Source: JAOPZW01 sp963807305 (lineage in GTDB: Bacteria; Actinomycetota; Thermoleophilia; Solirubrobacterales; Solirubrobacteraceae). Taken from it: a stretch of 64,000 nucleotides of DNA. The stretch is taken from positions 186,001 through 250,000 of the forward strand of contig CAWEBN010000008.1 in assembly GCA_963807305.1 (NCBI GenBank), written 5' to 3'. Under the pieces are notes generated by a model. The model saw only the letters and a list, made by a program, of their open reading frames with translations. It searched no databases and was not told the origin of the DNA. Positions 11,709 through 21,251 of the stretch are shown here, piece after piece (the stretch's first letter is position 1; each line of letters starts with the position of its first letter). Position numbers and translations under genes: made by a program.

Positions 11709-12275
11709 GTGGACTGGGTCTTCGCCTACGGATCGCTGCTGCCGGCCGGGCACGCCATGCTGCCCGAGGGCGCAGTCGCGGCGGACCTCCATGGGTGGCG
11801 GCGCTCGTGGTCGGTGGCGATGGACAACAGCGTCGACCTGCCCGACTACAAGCACTACGTCGGGCCCGACGGCCACCGTCCCGACCTCATGGTCTGCTAC
11901 CTCGACATCGGCCGGCGCGCCGAGGCCGTGGTCAACGGCGTGGCGCTCGAGGTCGGGCCCGACGAGCTTCCCGCGCTCGACGAGCGCGAGCGCAACTACG
12001 AGCGCCGCGAGGTCACCGAGCAGCTGAGCGTGAGCCTCGGCGGGCGCGTCTGGGCCTACGTCGGGCAGCGTGCGGGCCGGGTCCGCGCACGGCGGGGTCG
12101 CCGCGAGCGGCGCCTGGCCGTCGCGAGCAGCTACCACGAGCGCGTGCTGGCCGGGTTCGACGTCCTGCGCCAGCGGCGGCGCTTCGAGAGGCTGACCGAG
12201 CCGGCGGGCGTGCCGATCGCCGACCTGTCGCTCGTCCGCCACGCGCCGCTCGCCGTGCCGCGCAGCGTACGTTGA
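11709..12275 (+). CDS. Gamma-glutamylcyclotransferase-fold protein, 188 aa
   Basis: The start VFAYGSLLPAGHAM matches the substrate-loop motif (YGSL) of the GGCT/AIG2-like fold, and the acidic stretch LPALDERERNYERREV contains the family's catalytic Glu position. Such enzymes release 5-oxoproline from gamma-glutamyl amino acids or peptides. The C-terminal 60 residues are Arg-rich and not recognised. The GTG at 11709 is the only start that places the YGSL strand at the N terminus. The exact substrate is unknown. Confidence 0.75.
   Translation: MDWVFAYGSLLPAGHAMLPEGAVAADLHGWRRSWSVAMDNSVDLPDYKHYVGPDGHRPDLMVCYLDIGRRAEAVVNGVALEVGPDELPALDERERNYERREVTEQLSVSLGGRVWAYVGQRAGRVRARRGRRERRLAVASSYHERVLAGFDVLRQRRRFERLTEPAGVPIADLSLVRHAPLAVPRSVR
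12268..12273 (+). promoter_or_regulatory. -10 box of a leaderless promoter (gene at 12283)
   Basis: TACGTT ends 9 bases before ATG 12283 and lies within the last codons of the preceding gene. Confidence 0.35.
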
Positions 12276-12282
12276 GCCCGGT

Positions 12283-12780
12283 ATGAGGCTCATCGACCTC
12301 TTCGAGGTGGCGCCGCAGGACGACGCTGCGTTCCTCGCCGACTGGGAGAGCGAGCGCGTCGAGTCCGCCGTCCTCTATCGCGCGCTGCGCGCGGACGTCG
12401 ACTTCCGCTTCGTCGCGGTCGCCCCCGTTTCGCCGGACGCCGCGCAGCCCAACCGCTACGAGGTCGTGCACGAGGAGGGCGCCCCCGACGGGTCCGAGGG
12501 CGTCACGCTCATCAACCCCTTCGAGGTGCCGGACGGCGAGGACGAGCGCTTCGTCGCCGGCTGGGAGCGCGCCCGCGCCGCGCTCGCAGACCAGCGTGGC
12601 TACCTCGGCACCCGCCTTCACCGCAGCGTCGGAGAGGCCGACCTGCGCTTCGTCAACCTCGCGCGCTGGTCGAGCCCGCTGATGTTCGCGCGCGCGACCC
12701 AGCGGCCCGAGTTCCGCGACGCCGGCGCGGCGATCCCGTTTCGCGCCCACCCCGCGCTCTACAGCGTCTTCGGCGGCTGA
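12283..12780 (+). CDS. Duplicated ABM-like dimeric barrel protein, 165 aa
   Basis: Two halves look alike. LIDLFEVAPQDDAAFLADWESER with LYRALRADVDFRFVAVAPV forms the first; LINPFEVPDGEDERFVAGWERAR with GTRLHRSVGEADLRFVNLARW forms the second. This is the antibiotic-biosynthesis-monooxygenase-like alpha+beta barrel, here as an internal tandem that could mimic the usual homodimer. Some relatives are monooxygenases or haem-binding proteins, but no cofactor residues can be assigned. It starts 7 bases after the cyclotransferase stop. Confidence 0.65.
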   Translation: MRLIDLFEVAPQDDAAFLADWESERVESAVLYRALRADVDFRFVAVAPVSPDAAQPNRYEVVHEEGAPDGSEGVTLINPFEVPDGEDERFVAGWERARAALADQRGYLGTRLHRSVGEADLRFVNLARWSSPLMFARATQRPEFRDAGAAIPFRAHPALYSVFGG

Positions 12781-12818
12781 CCCTCGCGGCCGCGCCCGCG
12801 ACGCGAGAGAATGGCCGG

Positions 12819-13250
12819 GTGAGGCTGCACCGCGCGCCCGCCGCTCCCGCGCCGCCGCCCTACGAGGTCGAGCTCGGCCGCGTGCTGCGCCTGGCGCAGG
12901 AGGGCTTCTACTGGCAGGGTGAGGTCGAGGACCTGCTCGTCGCCATCCGCGACGGCGGCGACCTCGGCGACCTCGCGCGAGCCGGCGGGCCGATCATCAG
13001 CCGCTACGAGGCGATGCGGATCGAGCTGAGGCGCATCGGCCACCCGGCGCTGCGCGACGACCTCATCGCCCTCGACGAGATCTACGCCAACCACGCGATG
13101 CTGCTCAACTGCGCGCTGGACCTGCTCGCGGTCAGCTGGCGCTCCGAGCGCCTGCGCGAGGAGCAGGGCCGGCTGGGCGGGCTCGGCACGCAGGGCGAGC
13201 GCCTCGCCGCGCTGACGGCGCGCCTCAAGCGCCTGGCCGACGGCGCATGA
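12819..13250 (+). CDS. Uncharacterised helical protein, 143 aa
   Basis: I do not recognise a family. It is soluble and mostly helical, with a proline-rich start (APAAPAPPPYEVEL), a middle with RYEAMRIELRRIGHPALRDDLIALDEIYANHAMLL, and a charged C-terminal helix. The GTG start at 12819 is the most upstream sensible one. The stop overlaps the next start (ATGA), coupling it to the MoxR-type cluster downstream, so a role in the same membrane or secretion-linked complex is possible but unproven. Confidence 0.6.
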   Translation: MRLHRAPAAPAPPPYEVELGRVLRLAQEGFYWQGEVEDLLVAIRDGGDLGDLARAGGPIISRYEAMRIELRRIGHPALRDDLIALDEIYANHAMLLNCALDLLAVSWRSERLREEQGRLGGLGTQGERLAALTARLKRLADGA

Positions 13251-14083
13251 CCGCGCGGTGGGATCGGGCGGCGGCGGCCGTGGCGGTCGTGCTCGGGCTG
13301 CTGGTCGTCGTCGGCGCCTCGGCCTCGCACCCGCTCAACGGCGGTGCCCTTGCGCCCGCGCTGCCGACGTGGCCGCTGCTCTTCGTCGTCGGCGTGGGCC
13401 TCGTGGTGTCCACCGCGCTCGGGCTGGCGGTCCTCGGTCCGATGATGCAGGCGCGGGCCGAGCAGTCGGGTCGTGGCGCGCTGCGCGCCGGCCCGTTGCG
13501 GTTGTCGCTCTCCCTGCTCGTGCCGGCCGCCATCCTCGCGCTCTACTCGATCCACGGGCCGAACGGGCAGCGCGCCGCGATCGGGCCCTCACAGGCGTCC
13601 GCGGGCCACGAGCGGCGCGCGCACAAGGCGGGCGAGCCCCGCGCCGACCACGCGCCGGCGGTCGCCGCGCTCACCGCCGGCATCGGAGCGGGCATCGTGG
13701 GCCTGGCGGCCCTCGCGCTGATGCGGTCGCGCCGGGGCCGCGCGCGGCACATGGAACCGCGCGCGACCGTGGCCGCGGGCGCGCGCGACGCAGCGGCGGC
13801 CGCGGCCATCCCGGCCGACCCTCGCGCCGCCGTCCTCGCTGCGTACGCACGCATGGAGGCCGTGCTGGCCGGGGTCGGGCTCGCGCGGCGCCCGAGCGAC
13901 GCCCCGCGCGAGTACCTCGCGCGCCTCGAGGCGGTGCTCGGCGGCGGGCGCGTCCCGGCGGGGCGGCTGACCGAGCTCTTCGAGCGGGCCCGCTTCAGCC
14001 CGCACCCGGTCGGCGAAGATCTGCGCGAGGAGGCCATCGGCGCCCTGGAAACGCTTCGCCTCGAGCTCGAGGCGCCGGCATGA
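13247..14083 (+). CDS. DUF4129-domain membrane protein, 278 aa
   Basis: An N-terminal helix (VAVVLGLLVVVGA), two more hydrophobic segments near 44-65 and 85-102, a charged linker, another helix near 140-160, and a cytoplasmic C-terminal DUF4129 domain. The diagnostic part is DPRAAVLAAYARMEAVLAG then LFERARFSPHPVGEDLREEAIGALE. DUF4129 proteins sit with MoxR ATPases and DUF58 proteins, as here. Both ends overlap neighbours by ATGA. The transglutaminase gene often found in such clusters is absent from this one. Confidence 0.75.
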   Translation: MTARWDRAAAAVAVVLGLLVVVGASASHPLNGGALAPALPTWPLLFVVGVGLVVSTALGLAVLGPMMQARAEQSGRGALRAGPLRLSLSLLVPAAILALYSIHGPNGQRAAIGPSQASAGHERRAHKAGEPRADHAPAVAALTAGIGAGIVGLAALALMRSRRGRARHMEPRATVAAGARDAAAAAAIPADPRAAVLAAYARMEAVLAGVGLARRPSDAPREYLARLEAVLGGGRVPAGRLTELFERARFSPHPVGEDLREEAIGALETLRLELEAPA

Positions 14084-14486
14084 ACGCCGCGCTCACCATC
14101 CTCGCCGTGCTGGTGGCTGCCGCGGCGGTGCGCCGGCTGATCCAGGCGCTGCCGCCGCTGCGCCGGGCCGCGGGCGCACCGGATTCCGCGCCCGGCGAGG
14201 TCACGGGCGATCGCGAGCGCCTCGACCGGGTCGTCAGCGCCGCGACGAGCCACGCCGGCGACCTGCACCTGCGCCTGCGCCCCATCCTGCGCGAGATCGC
14301 GGCCGACGGCCTCCGCCGGCGCGGGGTCGAGCTCGACGCCCAGCCGCGGGCGGCGCAAGCGCTGCTCGCGCCCGACACGTGGGAGCTCGTGCGCCCCGAT
14401 CGCCCGGGCCCCGAGGATGCCTTCGCGCGCGGGCTGGCCCCGCGGCGCCTGAACGCCGTCCTCGACGACCTGGAGGCTCTCCTGCG

Positions 14487-14490
<4 letters not shown>
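14080..14490 (+). CDS. Small membrane-anchored protein of the MoxR cluster, 136 aa
   Basis: One N-terminal membrane helix (MNAALTILAVLVAAAAVRRLIQAL) is followed by a cytoplasmic helical domain ending in RRLNAVLDDLEALLR. I cannot name the family with confidence; small proteins of this layout occur just before moxR in actinobacterial clusters. The ATG at 14080 overlaps the preceding stop and its own stop overlaps the moxR start, both as ATGA, which fixes the frame and start well. Confidence 0.65.
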
Positions 14491-15491
<1,001 letters not shown>

Positions 15492-16583
15492 CTGGGTCGT
15501 CCTCGGCGTGGCGGGGGCCCTGGCGGCCGTCGTCCTCGGCGAGCCCGCACTCGCCGCGCTCGGCGCGCCCTTCGCGGTCGCGGCGGTCGCGGGCCTCGCC
15601 CTGGCGCGTGACCCGCGCGTACGCGTGCGCGCGTCGGTGGCGCCCGAGCGCCTGCTCGAGGGCGACCGTGCCGTCGTGACCTACGACGTGCGCGCCGATG
15701 GTGCCGCCGACTGGCTGGAGCTGCGCCCGCTGCTGCCGCCGGGACTGGTGGCCGAGCCGGGCGGGCAGGCGCGGGTGGTGCGCCTGGTCGCGGGCGACCA
15801 CCGCCTCGTCGACCTGCCCGTCCGGGCGACGCGCTGGGGCGGCGCGCTGGCGGGCGGCGCGCGCGTGCGCGCCACCGGGGTCGTGGGCGCCGTGTGGTTC
15901 ACCGGGGCCGCGCCGGCCGAGGCAGCCGTCCGCGTGTTGCCGGGCATCGAGCGGTTGCGTACGCTGGTGCCGCCCGCGCGCACCCAGGCCGCGCTCGGGC
16001 CGCGGCGGTCGGGCGCGCGCGGCGAGGGGCTCGAGCTGGCCGAGGTCCGCCCGTGGGTTCCCGGCGATCACAAGCGACGGCTGCATTGGCGCGCGACGGC
16101 GCGCCGCGGCGAGCCCTTCGTCGCCGAGCGCCATCCCGAGCGCGCGGCGGACGTGCTCATCTTCGTCGACACCTTCGCGGACATCTCGTCGCCACCGGCA
16201 CGCGAGAGCGCTCTGACCCTCGCGGTCCGGGCGGCCGCCGGGATCGCCGAGGCGCACCTGCGCGTGCGCGACCGCGTCGGGGTGGTGACCTTCGGCGGCC
16301 TGCTGCACTGGCTCGCCCCCGGGGCGGGCGTCGCGCACGCGCTGCGGATCGCCGACGCGCTCGCCAGCAGCGAGGTCTTCATGAGTTACGTGGCCCATGA
16401 CCTCGCCATGGTGCCGCCGGCCATCCTTCCCTCGCGCGCGCTCGTGATCGCGGTCACCCCGCTGTTGGACGAGCGCGGCGCGCGGGCGCTGGTCGACCTC
16501 TGCGCGCGCGGCCACGACGTCACCGCGATCGAGATCGACGCTCCCGCGCTGCTCGGCGCCGACCGCGACCCGGTCACGCGCCT

Positions 16584-17213
16584 GTGGATGCTGCGCCGCG
16601 CGGCGATGCGAGCGCGGCTGGCCGAGCTGGGCGCGACGACGGTGACCTGGGACGGCGCCCGTCCGCTGGAGACGGTGCTCGGGGAGGTGACGGCATCCCG
16701 GCGCGCATCGCGGCTGGGCGCGCGCGGCTAGCGCTGGCGCTCGCGGCCCTTGCGGTCGCGGCGACCGTCGCCCTGAGCGCGCTGCTCACCGAGCCGACGG
16801 GCGCCGGGGCCGTGCTCGGCGCGGTGGGGCTGGCGCTGCTCGTGGTGCGTCATCCGCTCGCGCTGTCCGTCGCCCTCGCCGCACTGGGCGTGGCCGCCGC
16901 GCTCGCGCTCGACCACGGCGCCCCGGCGGCCACGGCGCCGCTGTGGGGCGTGAGCCTGCTGACGGCCGGCGCCCTGGCCGAGCGCGCGCTGGTCCTGCCG
17001 GCCGACGCAGAGGTCGAGGCCGACGCGCTGGTCGCCTGGCTCGCCGGCCTCGGCGCGCTGGCCGGCGTCGGCCTCGCCGCCGGCGCGCTCGTGCTCCTCG
17101 CCGGGACGACGAGCGCCGGGACGACGGCCGCGGGCCTCGCCGCGAGCGCGGTGCTGGCGGTCGTCCCGGCCGTGCTCGCGCGCCGGCGCACCGCTCAGGG
17201 CGGTCGCCCGTGA
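16584..17213 (+). CDS. Hydrophobic membrane protein, start uncertain
   Basis: About six hydrophobic segments rich in Ala, Leu and Val, for example ALALAALAVAATVALSALL and GALAGVGLAAGALVLLAG. I do not recognise a family. The only ATG is at 16584, which would make the first 45 or so codons overlap the DUF58 gene in another frame; that leader (Arg- and Gly-rich) looks like out-of-frame sequence. The real start may be a rare codon near 16735. Its stop overlaps the crcB start (GTGA). Confidence 0.5.
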   Translation: MDAAPRGDASAAGRAGRDDGDLGRRPSAGDGARGGDGIPARIAAGRARLALALAALAVAATVALSALLTEPTGAGAVLGAVGLALLVVRHPLALSVALAALGVAAALALDHGAPAATAPLWGVSLLTAGALAERALVLPADAEVEADALVAWLAGLGALAGVGLAAGALVLLAGTTSAGTTAAGLAASAVLAVVPAVLARRRTAQGGRP

Positions 17214-17605
17214 GGGTCGATCGCCGCGAGCTCGCGGCGATCTTCGCCGGGGGCATCGTCGGCGCGCTCGCGCGCCTGGGGCTCGTCGAGGCGCTCGCGC
17301 CCACACCCGGCGAGTGGCCCTGGGCCACCTTCCTGGCGAACATCGTCGGGGCCCTCGCCCTGGGCTACTTCACCACGCGGTTGCAGGAACGCCTGCCGCT
17401 GTCGGCCTATCGGCGGCCGTTCCTCGGCACCGGGCTGTGCGGCGCGTTGACGACCTTCTCGACGATGCAGCTCGAGCTGTTGCAGATGCTCGACGAGGGC
17501 AACGGCGGCCTCGCCGCCGCCTACGCGATCGCGAGCATCGCCGCCGGCCTGGCCGCCATCGCGCTGACCACCAACCTCGTGCGCCGGGCGCGGCTGGCCG
17601 CGTGA
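17210..17605 (+). CDS. crcB: CrcB/Fluc fluoride channel, first copy, 131 aa
   Basis: Fluc proteins export fluoride as dual-topology dimers. The four-helix pattern is present: FAGGIVGALARLGLVEAL (GxxxR), WATFLANIVGALALGYFTT with the conserved Asn, and GTGLCGALTTFSTMQLE, the phenylalanine/threonine-rich pore segment. GTG 17210 overlaps the stop of the previous gene. It pairs with a second copy directly after it, as in organisms whose Fluc is a heterodimer of two oppositely oriented subunits. Confidence 0.9.
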   Translation: MRVDRRELAAIFAGGIVGALARLGLVEALAPTPGEWPWATFLANIVGALALGYFTTRLQERLPLSAYRRPFLGTGLCGALTTFSTMQLELLQMLDEGNGGLAAAYAIASIAAGLAAIALTTNLVRRARLAA

Positions 17606-17967
17606 CCGCCCTCGTGGTCGTCGGCGTCGGGCTCCTCGGCGGCGCGGGCGCCGTCGCGCGCTTCCTGCTCGACGGCGCGGTCGCCTCGCGCGCGGCGAGC
17701 GCCTTCCCGTGGGGCACGCTCGCCGTCAACCTCAGCGGGTCGCTGGCCCTCGGGATCCTCCACGGCGCGGGCATGAGCGGCGATGCACTGCGACTCTTCG
17801 CCACCGGGCTGCTCGGCGCCTACACGACGTTCAGCACGTGGATGCTCGAGTCCCACCGCCTGGGCGAGGACGGGCGCGTGCGCCTTGGGCTGACCAACGT
17901 GCTCGTCAGCCTCGCGCTCGGCCTGGCATGCGTGTGGCTCGGCGACCAGATCGGAGGGGCGCTGTGA
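17602..17967 (+). CDS. crcB: CrcB/Fluc fluoride channel, second copy, 121 aa
   Basis: The conserved stretches GGAGAVARFLLDG, WGTLAVNLSGSLALGIL and FATGLLGAYTTFSTWMLES identify Fluc. The start GTG overlaps the stop of the first copy by GTGA. Two tandem genes suggest a heterodimeric channel whose subunits insert in opposite orientation; a charge-bias comparison would show this. The next gene, a DUF190 protein, is a frequent neighbour of crcB. Confidence 0.9.
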   Translation: MTALVVVGVGLLGGAGAVARFLLDGAVASRAASAFPWGTLAVNLSGSLALGILHGAGMSGDALRLFATGLLGAYTTFSTWMLESHRLGEDGRVRLGLTNVLVSLALGLACVWLGDQIGGAL

Positions 17968-19025
17968 GCGACGCGCTGAAGCTGACGACGTACTTCGGCG
18001 AGCGCGACCGCGTCGACGATCGCTTCCTGGCCGATGCCCTGGCCGACCTCTACGCCCGCCACCGGCTGCGCACGAGCCTCGTCCTGCGCGGCGTCGCGGG
18101 CTTCGGCGTCAAGCACCATCTGCACACCGACCGGCTGCTGACGCTGTCGGAGGACCTGCCCATCATGTCGGTCGCGGTCGACGCGCGGGCGCGTATCGAG
18201 GCGCTGCTCGACGAGGTCGTGGCGGTGAGCGGCGACGGCCTCATCACGCTCGAGCGCGCCCGCATCGCCGAAGCCACCGTGCTGGCGGGCGCCGGCGAGG
18301 AGGCCAAGCTCACCGTCTACCTCGGGCGCGGCGAGCGGGCGGGTGGACGGCCGGCGCACATCGCCGTCGTCGAGGCACTGCACCGACACGGCGTCGCCGG
18401 GGCCACGGTGCTGCTGGGTGTCGACGGAACCACCAACGGCGAGCGCCGGCGCGCGCGCTTCTTCGCCGGCAACGCGCAGGTGCCGCTGATGGTCATCGCG
18501 GTGGGCGCGGGCGAACGCCTCGCCGCAGCCCTTCCGGACGTGCGCGCGCTGCTGGGCGAGCCGCTCATGACGCTCGAGCGCGTGCGCGTGTGCAAGCGCG
18601 ACGGCCGGCGCCTCGGCACGCCCGAGCCGGTGGCGGGCACCGACCCGTCGGGGCTGGCGGTGTGGCAGAAGCTGATGGTCTACTGCGGCGAGCAGTCGCG
18701 CCACGCGCAGCGGCCGCTCTACTTCGAGATCGTGCGAGCGCTGCGGGCCGCCGGGGCGGCAGGGGCCACCGCGCTGCGCGGCATCTGGGGCTACCACGGC
18801 GATCACGCGCCCCACGGCGACAGCTTCCGCCAGTTGCGCCGCCGCGTCCCCGTCGTCACGGTGATCGTCGACACGCCGGAGCGCATCGCCCGGTGGTTCG
18901 CGATCGTCGACGGGCTGACCGACGAGGCCGGCCTGGTCACCAGCGAGCAGGTCCCGGCACTGCGCGCCGCCGGTCCGGGGATCGCCCGCGGGGGCCTGCG
19001 GCTCGCAGACCCCCGAGTACGCTGA
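17964..19025 (+). CDS. Triple-DUF190 protein (PII-like fold), 353 aa
   Basis: Three tandem DUF190 domains lie at about residues 4-102, 114-211 and 235-333. Each has a K-L-x-x-Y first strand (LKLTTYFGE, AKLTVYLGR, QKLMVYCGE), a GxxGATxLRG-type turn and a VPxxxxxV strand followed by a helix and an ITLER-like end. Single DUF190 proteins belong to the PII-like superfamily, whose members are trimers, so this chain may be a covalent trimer; that is inference. GTG 17964 overlaps the second crcB stop. A role in fluoride handling or ligand sensing is suggested only by position. Confidence 0.8.
   Translation: MSDALKLTTYFGERDRVDDRFLADALADLYARHRLRTSLVLRGVAGFGVKHHLHTDRLLTLSEDLPIMSVAVDARARIEALLDEVVAVSGDGLITLERARIAEATVLAGAGEEAKLTVYLGRGERAGGRPAHIAVVEALHRHGVAGATVLLGVDGTTNGERRRARFFAGNAQVPLMVIAVGAGERLAAALPDVRALLGEPLMTLERVRVCKRDGRRLGTPEPVAGTDPSGLAVWQKLMVYCGEQSRHAQRPLYFEIVRALRAAGAAGATALRGIWGYHGDHAPHGDSFRQLRRRVPVVTVIVDTPERIARWFAIVDGLTDEAGLVTSEQVPALRAAGPGIARGGLRLADPRVR
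19018..19023 (+). promoter_or_regulatory. -10 box of a leaderless promoter (cation efflux gene)
   Basis: TACGCT ends 6 bases before GTG 19030, overlapping the last codons of the DUF190 gene. Confidence 0.35.
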
Positions 19026-19029
19026 GGGT

Positions 19030-19959
19030 GTGGCGCACGAGCACGCGCACGGCCACGCGCACCCCCATCACCACGGCCCGGCGGCCGACGCCGACCGCCG
19101 CTGGCTCGCGGTCGCGCTGGGCGTCATCGCCACCTTCATGGTCGTCGAGATCGTCGCCGGGATCCTGGCCGACTCGCTGGCCCTGCTCTCCGACGCGGCG
19201 CACATGCTCACCGACGCGGCCGCGATCGGCATCGCGCTCTACGCGGCCGCGCTGGCCGCGCGCCCGGCGGCCGGGCGCTTCACCTTCGGCCTCGGCCGCG
19301 CCGAGATCCTCTCGGCCCAGGCCAACGGCGCGACGCTGCTCGTGCTGGCCGGCGTCATCGCCGTCGAGGCGATCAGGCGCCTGTGGACGGTCCCCGAGGT
19401 CGACGGCGGCTTCGTGCTCGTCGTCGGGCTCGTCGGCGCGTGCGCGAACGTGGCCGCGGCCGCCGCGCTGGGCAAGGCCGAGCGGCGCTCGCTCAACGTC
19501 GAGGGCGCCCGCGCGCACGTGCTCACCGACCTCTTCGCGTCACTGGCCGCCGCCACGGCCGGCGCGGTCGTGCTCCTGACGGGCTTCGATCGCGCTGACG
19601 CCATCGCCTCGCTGCTGGTGGCGGCGGTCATGCTGCGCTCGGGCTGGCTCCTGCTGCGCGACGCCGGCCGCGTGCTGCTCGAGGGCGCGCCCGAGGGCGT
19701 CGATCCCAACGCGCTCGGCAACGCGCTGGCCGCCATGCCCGGCGTCGTCGAGGTCCACGACCTGCATGTGTGGGAGGTCACCTCGGGCTTCCCCGCGCTG
19801 GCCGCGCACGTGCTCGTCAAGCCGGGCGACGACTGCCATGGTGTGCGCCGCTCGCTGCAGGCGATGGTCGGCGAGCGCTTCGGCATCGAACACGTGACGC
19901 TGCAGGTCGACCACGCGCCGGCCGGCGACCGCCTGCTGGAGATCGAACCCCGGAGGTAG
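19030..19959 (+). CDS. Cation diffusion facilitator (CzcD/ZitB type), 309 aa
   Basis: A proton-driven divalent metal exporter, most likely for zinc. The His-rich N terminus (HEHAHGHAHPHHHG) is a metal collector. Six membrane helices follow, with the two transport-site motifs HMLTDAAA in helix 2 and HVLTDLFAS in helix 5. The C-terminal cytoplasmic domain (VVEVHDLHVWEVTSGFPALAAHV) is the regulatory metallochaperone-like fold. It begins at GTG 19030, 4 bases after the DUF190 stop; a TACGCT box suggests its own leaderless transcript as well. Confidence 0.92.
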   Translation: MAHEHAHGHAHPHHHGPAADADRRWLAVALGVIATFMVVEIVAGILADSLALLSDAAHMLTDAAAIGIALYAAALAARPAAGRFTFGLGRAEILSAQANGATLLVLAGVIAVEAIRRLWTVPEVDGGFVLVVGLVGACANVAAAAALGKAERRSLNVEGARAHVLTDLFASLAAATAGAVVLLTGFDRADAIASLLVAAVMLRSGWLLLRDAGRVLLEGAPEGVDPNALGNALAAMPGVVEVHDLHVWEVTSGFPALAAHVLVKPGDDCHGVRRSLQAMVGERFGIEHVTLQVDHAPAGDRLLEIEPRR

Positions 19960-19963
19960 CCCC

Positions 19964-20803
19964 ATGCAGTTCGGCCTGTCGATGTTCATCACCGACGAGA
20001 CGATCACGCCGGTCGCCCTCGGCCGCGCCGCGGAGGACGCCGGCTTCGACTCGATCTTCGTCCCCGAGCACACCCATATCCCGGCCAGCCGCGAGAGCCG
20101 ATGGCCAGGCGGCGACGACCTGCCGCGCGAGTACTCGCACACGCTCGATCCGTTCGTCTCGCTCAGCGCCATCGCGGCGACGACGGAGCACCTGCACGTC
20201 GGCACCGGCATCGCGCTCATCGTCGAGCGCGACCCGATCATGCTCGCCCACGAGGCGGCCTCGCTCGACCACCTCTCGGGCGGGCGCTTCGAGCTCGGCA
20301 TCGGGGCCGGCTGGAACCTCGAGGAGATGCGCAACCACGGCACCGACCCTTCGCGCCGCTTCGCGGTCATGCGCGAGCGCGTGCTCGCCATGCGCGAGAT
20401 CTGGACCGAGGACGAGGCCTCCTTCCGCGGCGAGTTCGTCGACTTCGATCGCATCTGGTCGTGGCCCAAGCCGGTGCAGCAGCCCCTGCCGGTGTGGATC
20501 GGCGGCACCGGCCCGCGGGTGCTCGACCGCGTCCTCGAGTACGGCGACGGCTGGTTTCCCAACATGCGCGACCTCGACGAGCTCGCCGCCCGCATCGCCG
20601 AGCTGCAGCGGCGCGCCGCCGACGCGGGCCGCGACCGCATCCCGATCACCTACTTCGGGCTGCGCGATCCCGACGACGAGAAGCTCGAGAAGATGGCCGC
20701 CGGCGGCGTCGACCGCGTGCTGCTCATGCTCCCGCCGGCCGGCGCGGAACAGACGCTGCCGCGCCTCGAGCGCTACGCCGAGCTCGCCGCGCGCCACCGC
20801 TGA
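19964..20803 (+). CDS. LLM-class F420-dependent oxidoreductase, 279 aa
   Basis: A luciferase-like TIM barrel that uses coenzyme F420 or flavin. Diagnostic parts are ALGRAAEDAGFDSIFVPEH, LHVGTGIALIVERDPIMLAHEAASLDHLSGGRFELGIGAGWN, and PVWIGGTGPRVLDRVLEYGDGWFPN. It has a strong RBS (GGAGG) 7 bases before ATG 19964. The stop overlaps the next start (TGATG), where another F420-type family follows, so the pair may share cofactor and pathway. The substrate is unknown. Confidence 0.88.
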   Translation: MQFGLSMFITDETITPVALGRAAEDAGFDSIFVPEHTHIPASRESRWPGGDDLPREYSHTLDPFVSLSAIAATTEHLHVGTGIALIVERDPIMLAHEAASLDHLSGGRFELGIGAGWNLEEMRNHGTDPSRRFAVMRERVLAMREIWTEDEASFRGEFVDFDRIWSWPKPVQQPLPVWIGGTGPRVLDRVLEYGDGWFPNMRDLDELAARIAELQRRAADAGRDRIPITYFGLRDPDDEKLEKMAAGGVDRVLLMLPPAGAEQTLPRLERYAELAARHR

Positions 20804-21213
20804 TGGACGAGGCGCGCTGCCGCGCGCTGATGGCCGCCGCGCGCGTCGGCCACCTCGCCACGGTGCGGCCGGACGGACGACCGCACGTCGTCGCCTGCTG
20901 CTTCGCGGTGCAGGCCGACCGGCTGTGGACGGCGGTCGACGCCAAGCCCAAGACGACCACCCGCCTGCAGCGCCTGGACAACGTCCGCGCCCGTCCGTGG
21001 GCGAGCCTGCTCGTCGACCACTACGAGGACGACTGGGACGCGCTGTGGTGGGTCCGCGCGGACGGGCCCGCGACCGTGCTCTCGGGGGGCGAGGAGCACG
21101 AGGCGGCTCTGGCCGCGCTGGTCGCGAAGTACCCGCAGTACGTGGCGGCGCCGCCGGGCGGGGAGGTCATCGCGGTGGTCGTCGAGCGCTGGCGTGGGTG
21201 GTCGGGGCGGTGA
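20803..21213 (+). CDS. PPOX-class F420-dependent oxidoreductase, 136 aa
   Basis: A split beta-barrel flavin/F420 protein of the Rv1155-like type. RVGHLATVRPDGRPHVVACCFAVQADRLWTAVDAKPKTT is the typical cofactor-binding start; WASLLVDHYEDDWDALWWVRADG follows. ATG 20803 overlaps the stop of the LLM gene. It is the last plus-strand gene before the palindromic element at 21252-21538. Confidence 0.85.
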   Translation: MDEARCRALMAAARVGHLATVRPDGRPHVVACCFAVQADRLWTAVDAKPKTTTRLQRLDNVRARPWASLLVDHYEDDWDALWWVRADGPATVLSGGEEHEAALAALVAKYPQYVAAPPGGEVIAVVVERWRGWSGR

Positions 21214-21251
21214 GTCGCGCTCTAGCTCGTCCGCCGGCGCTTTTCGGTCCG

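Noticed and set aside
17100..17215. Fluoride riboswitch before crcB
   Set aside because: The crcB start overlaps the preceding gene and no aptamer-like sequence or leader was seen.
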